Assembly: GCA_021199235.1 (NCBI GenBank)
Contig: JAJQIL010000030.1
Location: 63,319 to 127,318 of the forward strand
Direction of reading: 5' to 3'
Length of the DNA stretch: 64,000 nucleotides
Origin: Lachnospiraceae bacterium
GTDB taxonomy: Bacteria; Bacillota; Clostridia; Lachnospirales; Lachnospiraceae
Below the pieces are notes generated by a model that was given only the letters and a program-made list of their open reading frames with translations, made no database searches and was not told the origin of the DNA. Within the stretch, counting starts at the first letter, position 1, and every line of letters starts with the position of its first letter. Below, one piece after another: positions 17,191 through 24,394 of this stretch. A program made the translations under genes and the position numbers.

Positions 17191-17915
17191 AAGTAGATAT
17201 CCGGAAGGTGAATCCGGCTTTCCAGAGTATAATGCGGGCTTCTGATCAGCCGATTTTTCTGGATGCAAATTTTTTCATCCCGCCGGATCGAAGCAGTTAT
17301 AAAGGTGTAAAGGCTTATTCCTTTGAACAGTTTAAAGAAAGCTGGATTGAGCCATTGTTAAGCGAATTTCCAGGATTAGCTGTTCATGAATCCGTTTATG
17401 ATGAACTGGTTGCCGGTAAGGTGAGAGCATATGTTAACGCGCAGTGTATCTCTGATCCTGAACGGCTTAAGATCCATTATGATGCGGAATTAAATGAAAC
17501 TGAAACGGCGTTATTGAATTATTACATAAACAAAATAGCGGTACATTCGCTGTATGACCCATATATAGATAACGCGAAAGACAGAGGAGAGGTAAGATCG
17601 TTATCTTTTATGGCTGTAAAGCAGTATCTGTATTTTGCTGCGAACGATGCACTGGCAGTTAGGCTGATCAAAGACGCAGATAAGCTGAAAACCGGGCTTG
17701 ACGATATGGGTATCTTACAGATGTATGAACTTATTTATTATCTGTATATGATGGGAAAATACAGCAGCAAAGAATTACGAACATTGTATAAATATCAGTA
17801 TTATTTGACAACAGGAGACAAAAGAATAAACCCCGAATGGGGAACATTTGTAAAACAAATGGATATTATTTATAGAACCGATAATCAGAACACTTTCCAG
17901 ACCCAGTCCGCATAA
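17187..17915 (+). CDS. PIN-like (DUF4411-type) putative toxin nuclease
   Basis: This 242-residue protein starts 4 bp inside the immA-like gene. Acidic residues are spaced as in PIN domains: Asp26 in IFLDANFFI, Glu68 in VHESVYDEL, an acidic cluster DNAKDRGE near residue 130, and Asp154 in FAANDALAVRLI. PIN proteins are metal-dependent RNases and often toxins, and DUF4411 PIN-like proteins are commonly encoded beside XRE/ImmA genes. A ribonuclease toxin controlled by the two upstream proteins is therefore the best reading (inference). The C-terminus (residues about 170-242) is extended and helical. A terminator follows. Confidence 0.7.
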   Translation: MKVDIRKVNPAFQSIMRASDQPIFLDANFFIPPDRSSYKGVKAYSFEQFKESWIEPLLSEFPGLAVHESVYDELVAGKVRAYVNAQCISDPERLKIHYDAELNETETALLNYYINKIAVHSLYDPYIDNAKDRGEVRSLSFMAVKQYLYFAANDALAVRLIKDADKLKTGLDDMGILQMYELIYYLYMMGKYSSKELRTLYKYQYYLTTGDKRINPEWGTFVKQMDIIYRTDNQNTFQTQSA

Positions 17916-17966
17916 TTGCATCTCTCTAACTGTTTCATTGCAGGACGGGGTGCAGTGCCTCTAATA

Positions 17967-18003
17967 GGCCGCCCGAGACTTCTGGTGCCGGACGGCCGTT
18001 TTT
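17967..18003 (+). terminator. Terminator of the XRE-ImmA-PIN operon
   Basis: GGCCGCCCG (17967-17975) pairs with CGGACGGCC (17989-17997) with one mismatch and is followed by GTTTTT. It ends just before the intact araC stop codon at 18018. Confidence 0.75.
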
Positions 18004-18017
18004 CAATTGGTGTTTTA

Positions 18018-18974
18018 CTAGAGTTCCTCCAGTACAGCCTGGATCTTACGGAACTCTTCACCAGTGCCCCCGACAATCGCCTGAGAGTCTTCTCCGGCGA
18101 CGGGGGCTTTTTCTTTGCGGTATTCTTTGGGCGTGCAGCCCTTGATCTCTTTGAATTTACGGATAAAATAGCTGAAATTCTCAAAGCCCGTCTCGAACGC
18201 GACGTCCATCACAGGCAGATCGGTGGTCTTCAAAAGGATGCAGGCCTGGTCGATCCGGTAATGGTTGATATACTGCGTGAAACTCACGAGGAACGTTTTT
18301 GCAAAAAAAGAGCTGAAATACTTCGGGGACATATGCATGATTTCCGCGCCCTGTTCTAATGAGATGTGCTCCTGGTAATGGGCGGAGATGTAGTCCGTCA
18401 GCTCCCGGATGCGGATGGTGGTCTGCGTATGGTTGACCGGGATGGCTGAATTTACGGGGACGAAGAGCTGGTTCGACTCCAGCAGGAGCAGGATTTTGTA
18501 CAGCTGGATCTTGATCATCAGGCGGTAGCTGTCCGGCTGCATCACGTAAATCTGTTTGATGGTAAGCAGATCCCGAAGCAGGATTTTGTGGCAGCTCTGC
18601 CCGGAGGAGACTTTCAGCGGGAATCCCAGTTTATCTTTCAGAGGATTCAGTATCGTATGCTGGACATAGTCGGTCTGTTTGAAATCCAGCCATTCCGGAT
18701 CAAAGACAAAGGAAAAATACGAGCTGTTTTGCTGCTCGAGAACGAGCTGATGTACCTGTCTGGGATTGATAAAGAACACATCACCGGCATGTCCGACGTG
18801 CGTTTCGCCCTCCACCATAAGCACCAGTTCGCCCTGATTCACACAGATGATCTCAATCTGCCGGTGCCAGTGATAGTTTACTACAAAACGGTTGGATTCC
18901 GCCTGCGCGCCATAGCATTCAAAGGGGAAATAATCTGTGCCGTGGCTTTTCTTTTCCTCCAGATTCGTCGCCAT
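18018..18974 (-). CDS. AraC-family regulator, divergent from the sugar importer
   Basis: This regulator has 318 residues from the ATG at 18974. AGAAAGGAG precedes that codon, whereas the 28 upstream codons of the open frame look non-coding. An N-terminal cupin domain includes YHWHRQIEIICVNQGEL and VFFINPRQVHQLV. The C-terminal double helix-turn-helix starts near residue 215 (LTDYISAHYQEHISLEQGAE) and ends FSYFIRKFKEIKGCTPKEYR. It is divergent from the binding-protein gene at 19346, and repeats in the shared region fit AraC half-sites, so it probably activates the sucrose/raffinose locus. A second, orphan copy of its last 107 bp lies at 15404. Confidence 0.9.
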   Translation of the reverse strand: MATNLEEKKSHGTDYFPFECYGAQAESNRFVVNYHWHRQIEIICVNQGELVLMVEGETHVGHAGDVFFINPRQVHQLVLEQQNSSYFSFVFDPEWLDFKQTDYVQHTILNPLKDKLGFPLKVSSGQSCHKILLRDLLTIKQIYVMQPDSYRLMIKIQLYKILLLLESNQLFVPVNSAIPVNHTQTTIRIRELTDYISAHYQEHISLEQGAEIMHMSPKYFSSFFAKTFLVSFTQYINHYRIDQACILLKTTDLPVMDVAFETGFENFSYFIRKFKEIKGCTPKEYRKEKAPVAGEDSQAIVGGTGEEFRKIQAVLEEL

Positions 18975-19133
18975 AGTCTTCTCCTTTCTGGATTTTGTGT
19001 TATTTTTTCTGTATATAAAACAAGAAATCTGTACTTTTCTCTGGTATGATGTCACCATAAGATCATGAGCGAAAAACAGTGATGGAACAAAAGGAATTAC
19101 GCGATTTCAAGGGATTATCATAGAAATTCCGAG

Positions 19134-19213
19134 AAAAACGCATGAAAAATGGTAATATTTAACTGAAAAATGTCAAAAAACGCGTAATACATACAAAATA
19201 CCGACATTTTTCA
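19134..19213. promoter_or_regulatory. Candidate AraC-type binding repeats in divergent promoter region
   Basis: TGAAAAATG occurs at 19143-19151 and 19164-19172 in direct orientation with a 21-bp period, which is two helical turns. It occurs again inverted as CATTTTTCA at 19205-19213. AAAAACGC also repeats at 19134-19141 and 19176-19183, 42 bp apart. The region lies between the divergent AraC gene and the importer genes. The spacing is what AraC-family proteins typically bind. No clear -10/-35 pair was settled. Confidence 0.45.
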
Positions 19214-19345
19214 TAAAATATGAACGATGCACTGCAGAACGGAATTCCGGCATTCGGTCATATAAAAATGTGGAAATACTTCACTGCTTTTGTCTTATGA
19301 TTATACACGAAAAAGAACAGTAATTCAATCAGAAGGAGAGCTATC

Positions 19346-20611
19346 ATGAATAAAAGAAAAACTTCTATGGCACTGGCGGCATCAATGATCCTGTCCCTGA
19401 CAACGGGAGCACTTCCGGTACTGGCGGATGATACAGTATCCATTACTATTTTCAACTCGAAGTCTGAGATCCAGAGTCAGCTTGAGGAAAAGGCAGCGGA
19501 GTATTCTGCTGAGACAGGCGTGGAAATCGAGGTTTACTATTCCAGCGACACTGTGTCCGCTCATCTGGCGACCAGATACGCGTCCGGCGACCCGTATACG
19601 ATTTCCATGGTAGACGCAAAGGATGTCTACTCACTGGCGGAAGAGTATGCGGTGGACTTAAGCGATGAGGACTGGGTGGACGACACAGAGTATGAGATCG
19701 CGATCGACGGAGTGGTATATGGTTTCCCGGTCTGTGTAGAGGCTCGCGGCATCATCTACAACGCAGATGCGATCGAGGCAATCACAGGCGAGACCTTTGA
19801 CCCGTCTGCATATACGACTCTGGACGCGTTCACAGAGCTGCTGGAGACGCTGGTCGCAGGCGACATGGAGACGCCGGTTGGTATTATGAAGGAAGACTGG
19901 TCCCTTGGCGCACATTATCTTGCAGAGGTATATGAGCAGCAGGAGGACGTGGAGGCATTCGTTTCCGCTCTCCAGGAAGGGACGGCAGACCTGATCAACA
20001 ATGAAAAATTCAATTCGCTGATGGACGTCTTTGATGTGCTGATGCAGTACAATTACGCGGCAGGTTCCGCGATCGCGGCAGAGCGTGAGGTGACAGAGAT
20101 GATGCTGGCAGACGGCGAGATCGCGTTTATGTTCGGCGGCAACTGGGACTGGTCCGTGATCAATGCGTATGATTACACGGAGAATATGGGTATCATGGCA
20201 GTTCCGCAGAACACGGACGATGGGACAAATGAAAAGCTTGTAGGCGGCGGTTCCAAGTTTTTCTTCATCGATTCCTCTGAGAATACTTCCGAGGAGCAGG
20301 TGCAGGCGGCGAAGGATTTCCTGAACTGGCTGGTCTATGATGAGGACGGTCAGTCTTTCCTCGTGAACGATTGCGCACTGGTTCCGGCTTACAGCAACAT
20401 CACACTTGACGTATCGGATCCGCTTGGACAGTCTGTGAAAGAGTATGCAGACGCAGGCCTGCTGATCGACAATTACAATTATCTTCCGGATGACCACTAT
20501 TCACTCCTCGGCGCTTCCTTCCAGAAATATCTGGCCGGCCAGATTGACCGCGAAGGATTTGCGGCAGAGATCGAGAGTTACTGGCTTACCGCAGAGGTGG
20601 CAGAGCACTGA
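19346..20611 (+). CDS. Sugar ABC transporter substrate-binding protein (family 1)
   Basis: This is a 421-residue extracellular binding protein. A signal peptide (MNKRKTSMALAASMILSLTT, cleavage near VLA-DD) is followed by VSITIFNSKSEIQSQLEEKA. Family features include GFPVCVEARGIIYNADAI and IAFMFGGNWDW, then a GGGSKFFFIDSS segment. AGAAGGAG precedes the ATG. There is no cysteine in the signal peptide, so no lipid anchor. With the two permeases downstream and the adjoining GH32, GH13_4 and GH36 enzymes, the likely cargo is sucrose or raffinose-family oligosaccharides (inference from enzymes, not from the binding site). Confidence 0.9.
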   Translation: MNKRKTSMALAASMILSLTTGALPVLADDTVSITIFNSKSEIQSQLEEKAAEYSAETGVEIEVYYSSDTVSAHLATRYASGDPYTISMVDAKDVYSLAEEYAVDLSDEDWVDDTEYEIAIDGVVYGFPVCVEARGIIYNADAIEAITGETFDPSAYTTLDAFTELLETLVAGDMETPVGIMKEDWSLGAHYLAEVYEQQEDVEAFVSALQEGTADLINNEKFNSLMDVFDVLMQYNYAAGSAIAAEREVTEMMLADGEIAFMFGGNWDWSVINAYDYTENMGIMAVPQNTDDGTNEKLVGGGSKFFFIDSSENTSEEQVQAAKDFLNWLVYDEDGQSFLVNDCALVPAYSNITLDVSDPLGQSVKEYADAGLLIDNYNYLPDDHYSLLGASFQKYLAGQIDREGFAAEIESYWLTAEVAEH

Positions 20612-20724
20612 TAAAAATCTGAAAACATCGGGCAGGGAAATATCCCTGTCCGGTTGTGAAAACTCAGGAAAGAGATGCAATTGAAAAAGTGGCAGACAGT
20701 TACAAGTCAGGAGGGTAGACAGAA

Positions 20725-21606
20725 ATGAAAAAAAATACTACCTCATATAAAGTATCGCAGTTTCTCATGTTTGCCGGACCGGCAACGATACTTTTTGCAG
20801 CAGTAGTACTTCTCCCGTTTGTCTATGGTCTGTATCTGACCTTTACAAGCTGGGACGGTGTATCGAAAACAAAGCCTTTTGTGGGGCTGGAAAACTATAT
20901 CAAGGCGTTCAGTGATTCCGCATACTGGGCGGCTCTCGGCAGGACTGCGGTATACACGGTCATCGCGGTCGTGCTGGTCAACGTCGTGGCGTTCCTTCTC
21001 GCTTATCTGGTGACGAGCGGCATCAAAGGACAGAATTTTTTCCGCGCCGGATTTTTCATCCCGAACCTGATCGGCGGTATCGTACTTGGTTATGTATGGA
21101 AATTCGTATTTAACCGTGCGCTGGTAGCGCTTGGGAAATCCCTTTCCATCGGTGCGCTTTCCACCAGCTGGCTGGCCACCACCGGGGGCGCGATGCTCTG
21201 CCTGATCATCGTGTCCGTATGGCAGTATGCCGGCTATATGATGCTGATCTATGTGGCAGGATTTATGAGCGTGTCAAAAAGCCTGATGGAGGCGGCTGAG
21301 ATTGATGGCTGCACCAAGTCTCAGGCAATGAAAAACGTCACGATTCCGCTGATGCGCTCTTCGTTTGTACAGTGCATTTTCCTGACACTGACACGGTGCT
21401 TTATGGTATACGATGTGAACCTTTCTCTGACCAACGGTGAACCGTTCAACAGCTCCGTGCTCGCGGCAATGCACGTATACAATCAGGCATTTACCTATAA
21501 GAACTATGGTACCGGCCAGGCGGAGGCACTGATCCTGTTCGTAATCTGTGCGGTCGTAGGCGTGACGCAGGTATATATCGGTAAGAAAGGGGAGGTGGAA
21601 GCATAA
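20725..21606 (+). CDS. Sugar ABC transporter permease (MalF type)
   Basis: This 293-residue permease has six predicted spans. The EAA loop is EAAEIDGCTKSQAMKNVTIP near residue 190. FTSWDGVSKTKPFVGLENY in the first external loop is typical of this family. CAGGAGGG precedes the ATG. The stop codon overlaps the next start by one base. It is the partner of the 21606 permease; no ATPase gene is present in the locus. Confidence 0.92.
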   Translation: MKKNTTSYKVSQFLMFAGPATILFAAVVLLPFVYGLYLTFTSWDGVSKTKPFVGLENYIKAFSDSAYWAALGRTAVYTVIAVVLVNVVAFLLAYLVTSGIKGQNFFRAGFFIPNLIGGIVLGYVWKFVFNRALVALGKSLSIGALSTSWLATTGGAMLCLIIVSVWQYAGYMMLIYVAGFMSVSKSLMEAAEIDGCTKSQAMKNVTIPLMRSSFVQCIFLTLTRCFMVYDVNLSLTNGEPFNSSVLAAMHVYNQAFTYKNYGTGQAEALILFVICAVVGVTQVYIGKKGEVEA

Positions 21607-22466
21607 TGGACGCAAATGCAAAAGCAGCGCGCAAGAAAAAAGTAACGAACGTGATCCTCTGGGTCGTGCTTCTGCTCCTTTTTATCGCATTTATCTTTCC
21701 GTTCCTGCTGGTTTTGATCAACGTATTTAAGACAAAGGCGGATATCACCATGTCGCCGCTCGCTTTGATCGGTTCGCATGGCTTTACGCTGGAGAACTTC
21801 CCGAACGCCATGAAGAAGATGAACTTCTGGGTAGCGTTCAGGAACTCGCTGATCATTACCTGCAGCGCAACGGTTCTGACTATCCTGTGCTCCGCGATGG
21901 CGGCGTTTGTCATCGTCCGGAACAAGTGGAAAGCATGCAGCCTGCTGTTTACCGGCATGGTCGCTTCCATGGTCATCCCGTTCCAGGTGCTGATGATCCC
22001 GCTCGTATCTCTCTACGGCGGTATCTTCGGAGTCCTGAACAGCCGTGTCACATTGATACTGATGCACACCGGCTTCTCCGTATCCATGGCGACCTTTATG
22101 TTCCACGGCGCAATTCACACGAACATTCCGCTGGAACTGGAAGAGGCGGCGCTGATGGATGGCTGCACAAGATGGCAGACATTCTGGAAAATCGTATTTC
22201 CGCTGCTGAAACCGACGGTCGCAACCGTAGCGATCATTGACGCGATGGCATTCTGGAATGACTACCTGCTTCCGAGCCTGGTGCTTGGCCGCAAGGAGCT
22301 GTATACCATACCGATCGCAACCCAGGTATTCTACGGAACCTATTCCACGGATATGGGCATGGTGATGGCGGCTCTGCTGCTGGCAATGCTGCCGATCCTG
22401 ATCTTATATCTGTTCCTTCAGCGCTACATCGTCGAGGGTGTTACATCCGGTGCAGTGAAAGGCTGA
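21606..22466 (+). CDS. Sugar ABC transporter permease (MalG type)
   Basis: This 286-residue permease has six predicted spans. The coupling loop is EEAALMDGCTRWQTFWKIVF near residue 180, followed by PLLKPT. It ends YIVEGVTSGAVKG as usual for MalG-type subunits. The ATG overlaps the stop of the preceding permease (TAATG), giving translational coupling. A strong terminator follows within 60 bp, separating transport genes from the GH32 gene. Confidence 0.92.
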   Translation: MDANAKAARKKKVTNVILWVVLLLLFIAFIFPFLLVLINVFKTKADITMSPLALIGSHGFTLENFPNAMKKMNFWVAFRNSLIITCSATVLTILCSAMAAFVIVRNKWKACSLLFTGMVASMVIPFQVLMIPLVSLYGGIFGVLNSRVTLILMHTGFSVSMATFMFHGAIHTNIPLELEEAALMDGCTRWQTFWKIVFPLLKPTVATVAIIDAMAFWNDYLLPSLVLGRKELYTIPIATQVFYGTYSTDMGMVMAALLLAMLPILILYLFLQRYIVEGVTSGAVKG

Positions 22467-22483
22467 TAAATGACTGCAACATG

Positions 22484-22526
22484 TGGCGCGGTGGGATCAT
22501 TCATACGTCCCCACTGCGCCATTTTT
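22484..22526 (+). terminator. Rho-independent terminator after the importer genes
   Basis: TGGCGC plus GTGGG (22484-22495) pairs with CCCAC plus TGCGCCA (22510-22521) around a 14-base loop, followed by TTTTT. One G-T pair interrupts the stem. It lies 26 bp before the GH32 start, so some read-through or a second promoter is needed for the enzyme genes. Confidence 0.85.
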
Positions 22527-22551
22527 ATAATAAAATTGATGGAGATCGTTT

Positions 22552-24294
22552 ATGACTTATTCGACAGACCTGCGTGTTCCGTATCTGGGGCTTCCGGTAA
22601 AGACGGGACAGAAGAGAACAACTCTTGAAATTTTTGCGGATAATGAAAAAATACTGGAACTGGAGATCGCGGATCTGCAGGGAGATTTCTGTGACTATTA
22701 CTGCTGGCTGCGGCTTCCGGAATGTATCGGGAAGACGCTCACGCTGAAAGGGAAGCTGTCAGATGCCTTTTTTGCGCTGGTACAGCAGACGGAGCACTAT
22801 GATTATGAGCCGATTACCCGTCCGCTGCTGCATTTCACTGCCGAGAGAGGCTGGCTGAATGACCCGAATGGCATGGTTTATCAGGATGGCGTGTACCACC
22901 TTTATTTTCAGTACAATCCGGCGGATTCCGAATGGGGAAATATGTCCTGGGGACACGCCGAAAGCACAGACCTGTTGCATTTTCGGCAGGCAGATACGGT
23001 CCTGCTGCCGGACGAAAACGGACCGGCTTTTTCAGGAAGCGGTCTTGTGAATGAGCGGGGGCTTCTGGGGCTGCCCAAAGACGCGCTGGTTTTCTATTAT
23101 ACAGCTGCGGGCGGCCTGAATCCCTGGAGTCGAAATGTATCTTCTGGTACCGCCTCGGCTGTGAAGAATGCGGCGGCAGAAGGAGCTACATCGCAGACGG
23201 TGGAAGATGCGGCGGCAGAAGCAGCTATATCGCAGACTGTGGAAAATGCGGTAGAATCGACGTTTACACAGCGGATTGCGGTAAGTACGGACGGCGGACA
23301 GACACTGAATAAGCTGCCAAAGGAGGCTGTGGGCGTCATCGCTCCGGAATCGAGAGATCCGCAGGTGTTCTGGCATGAGGCCTCCGGCGCGTACGTGATG
23401 GCGCTCTGGATCGAGGGCGAGGAGATGGCTGTTTTGCGCTCGGACGACCTGCAGAATTGGGAGATGACGGATCGATTCACGCTGCCGGGAGCCTTTGAGT
23501 GTCCGAACCTGTTCTGCCTGCCGGTGCCGGAGGAAGACGATGCGACATCTTCTGACAGAGATCTGCCGGTAAAGCCGTCGGAGGCGTACGGGATGCAGTG
23601 GATCCTGCTCGCGGCGGACGGTTCTTATTATTTCGGGGATTTTGACGGGTATCGGTTTGTCTCGGATGGAGTGCGGCGGAAAGTGTATCTGAATGAGCTG
23701 CCTTATGCCGCACAGATTTATAACGGAATATCGGATCGTAAGGTGTTGGTCCCCTGGCTGCGTACGAGGAACGAAGGAAGGCTTTATACGGGATCAATGG
23801 GGCTGCCGCGGGAACTGGGGCTGCTTCGAAAAAATGGAGAACTGCTTCTTGAGATGCTTCCGGTGCGGGAATACGAGAAAGCAAAAAAGAAGCTGGCATC
23901 CTTCGCGATGATCCACGAAAAAACATTTTTGACAGCGCCGGAGGGAAAGTTCCCATTTGAAGCAAAGTCAGACCGGATTTCGTTTGAAATAACAGAAGAG
24001 GCCGTGACGGAGCTCGTGCTGATGCCTGGAAAAGAGGGAAAGCTGCGGATAGATTTCTTCGGGCAGACTCTGACGGTGGAGGAGGATAGACTGTGCCTGA
24101 GCGGCGCCGAAGAACAGACGGTATTGCCGGAAGTATTTGCGGAACTGCACCTCCTGATCGACCGGCAGATTATTGAGGTTTATGGAAATGAGGGTACGCT
24201 GACTGCTTACTATGAGACCGGCTCGGATACCCTGACAGGGAAGATTGCCATAAGCGGATTTTCCGGGACTCTGGATGTGTATCAATGGAAATAA
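22552..24294 (+). CDS. GH32 glycoside hydrolase (sucrose/fructan hydrolase)
   Basis: This 580-residue enzyme hydrolyses beta-fructosyl bonds, probably of sucrose or sucrose-type ends of raffinose. The catalytic five-blade propeller starts at RGWLNDPNG with nucleophile Asp104. The transition-state stabiliser is Asp269 in ESRDPQVF, and the acid/base is Glu316 in FECPNLF. A beta domain precedes it (residues about 1-85) and the usual C-terminal beta-sandwich follows (about 450-580). No signal peptide is visible, so it is cytoplasmic and acts after import. Unusually, residues about 203-237 are an Ala/Glu/Thr-rich insertion made of two near-identical tandem units inside the propeller. It is followed by the GH13_4 gene. 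Confidence 0.92.
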   Translation: MTYSTDLRVPYLGLPVKTGQKRTTLEIFADNEKILELEIADLQGDFCDYYCWLRLPECIGKTLTLKGKLSDAFFALVQQTEHYDYEPITRPLLHFTAERGWLNDPNGMVYQDGVYHLYFQYNPADSEWGNMSWGHAESTDLLHFRQADTVLLPDENGPAFSGSGLVNERGLLGLPKDALVFYYTAAGGLNPWSRNVSSGTASAVKNAAAEGATSQTVEDAAAEAAISQTVENAVESTFTQRIAVSTDGGQTLNKLPKEAVGVIAPESRDPQVFWHEASGAYVMALWIEGEEMAVLRSDDLQNWEMTDRFTLPGAFECPNLFCLPVPEEDDATSSDRDLPVKPSEAYGMQWILLAADGSYYFGDFDGYRFVSDGVRRKVYLNELPYAAQIYNGISDRKVLVPWLRTRNEGRLYTGSMGLPRELGLLRKNGELLLEMLPVREYEKAKKKLASFAMIHEKTFLTAPEGKFPFEAKSDRISFEITEEAVTELVLMPGKEGKLRIDFFGQTLTVEEDRLCLSGAEEQTVLPEVFAELHLLIDRQIIEVYGNEGTLTAYYETGSDTLTGKIAISGFSGTLDVYQWK

Positions 24295-24315
24295 CAGTGC
24301 CTTTAAGCGGTAACC

Positions 24316-24344
24316 CGTAACTGTGAAGGTGCTGAACAGTTGCA
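24316..24344 (+). repeat. Partial copy of the 135-bp inverted-repeat element (3' end)
   Basis: CGTAACTGTGAAGGTGCTGA followed by ACAGTTGCA matches the right end of the element at 15751-15779 with three differences. The rest of the element is missing. It lies between the GH32 and GH13_4 genes. Confidence 0.6.
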
Positions 24345-24394
24345 ATGCGAGGTAATAAGCACGAAGAATGTAATGGTACTTAGGGAGAAAGGCA

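Noticed and set aside
15526..18017. Possible prophage or integrative element
   Set aside because: No integrase, excisionase, phage structural or conjugation gene is present; the border repeats are diverged gene ends rather than short identical attachment cores.
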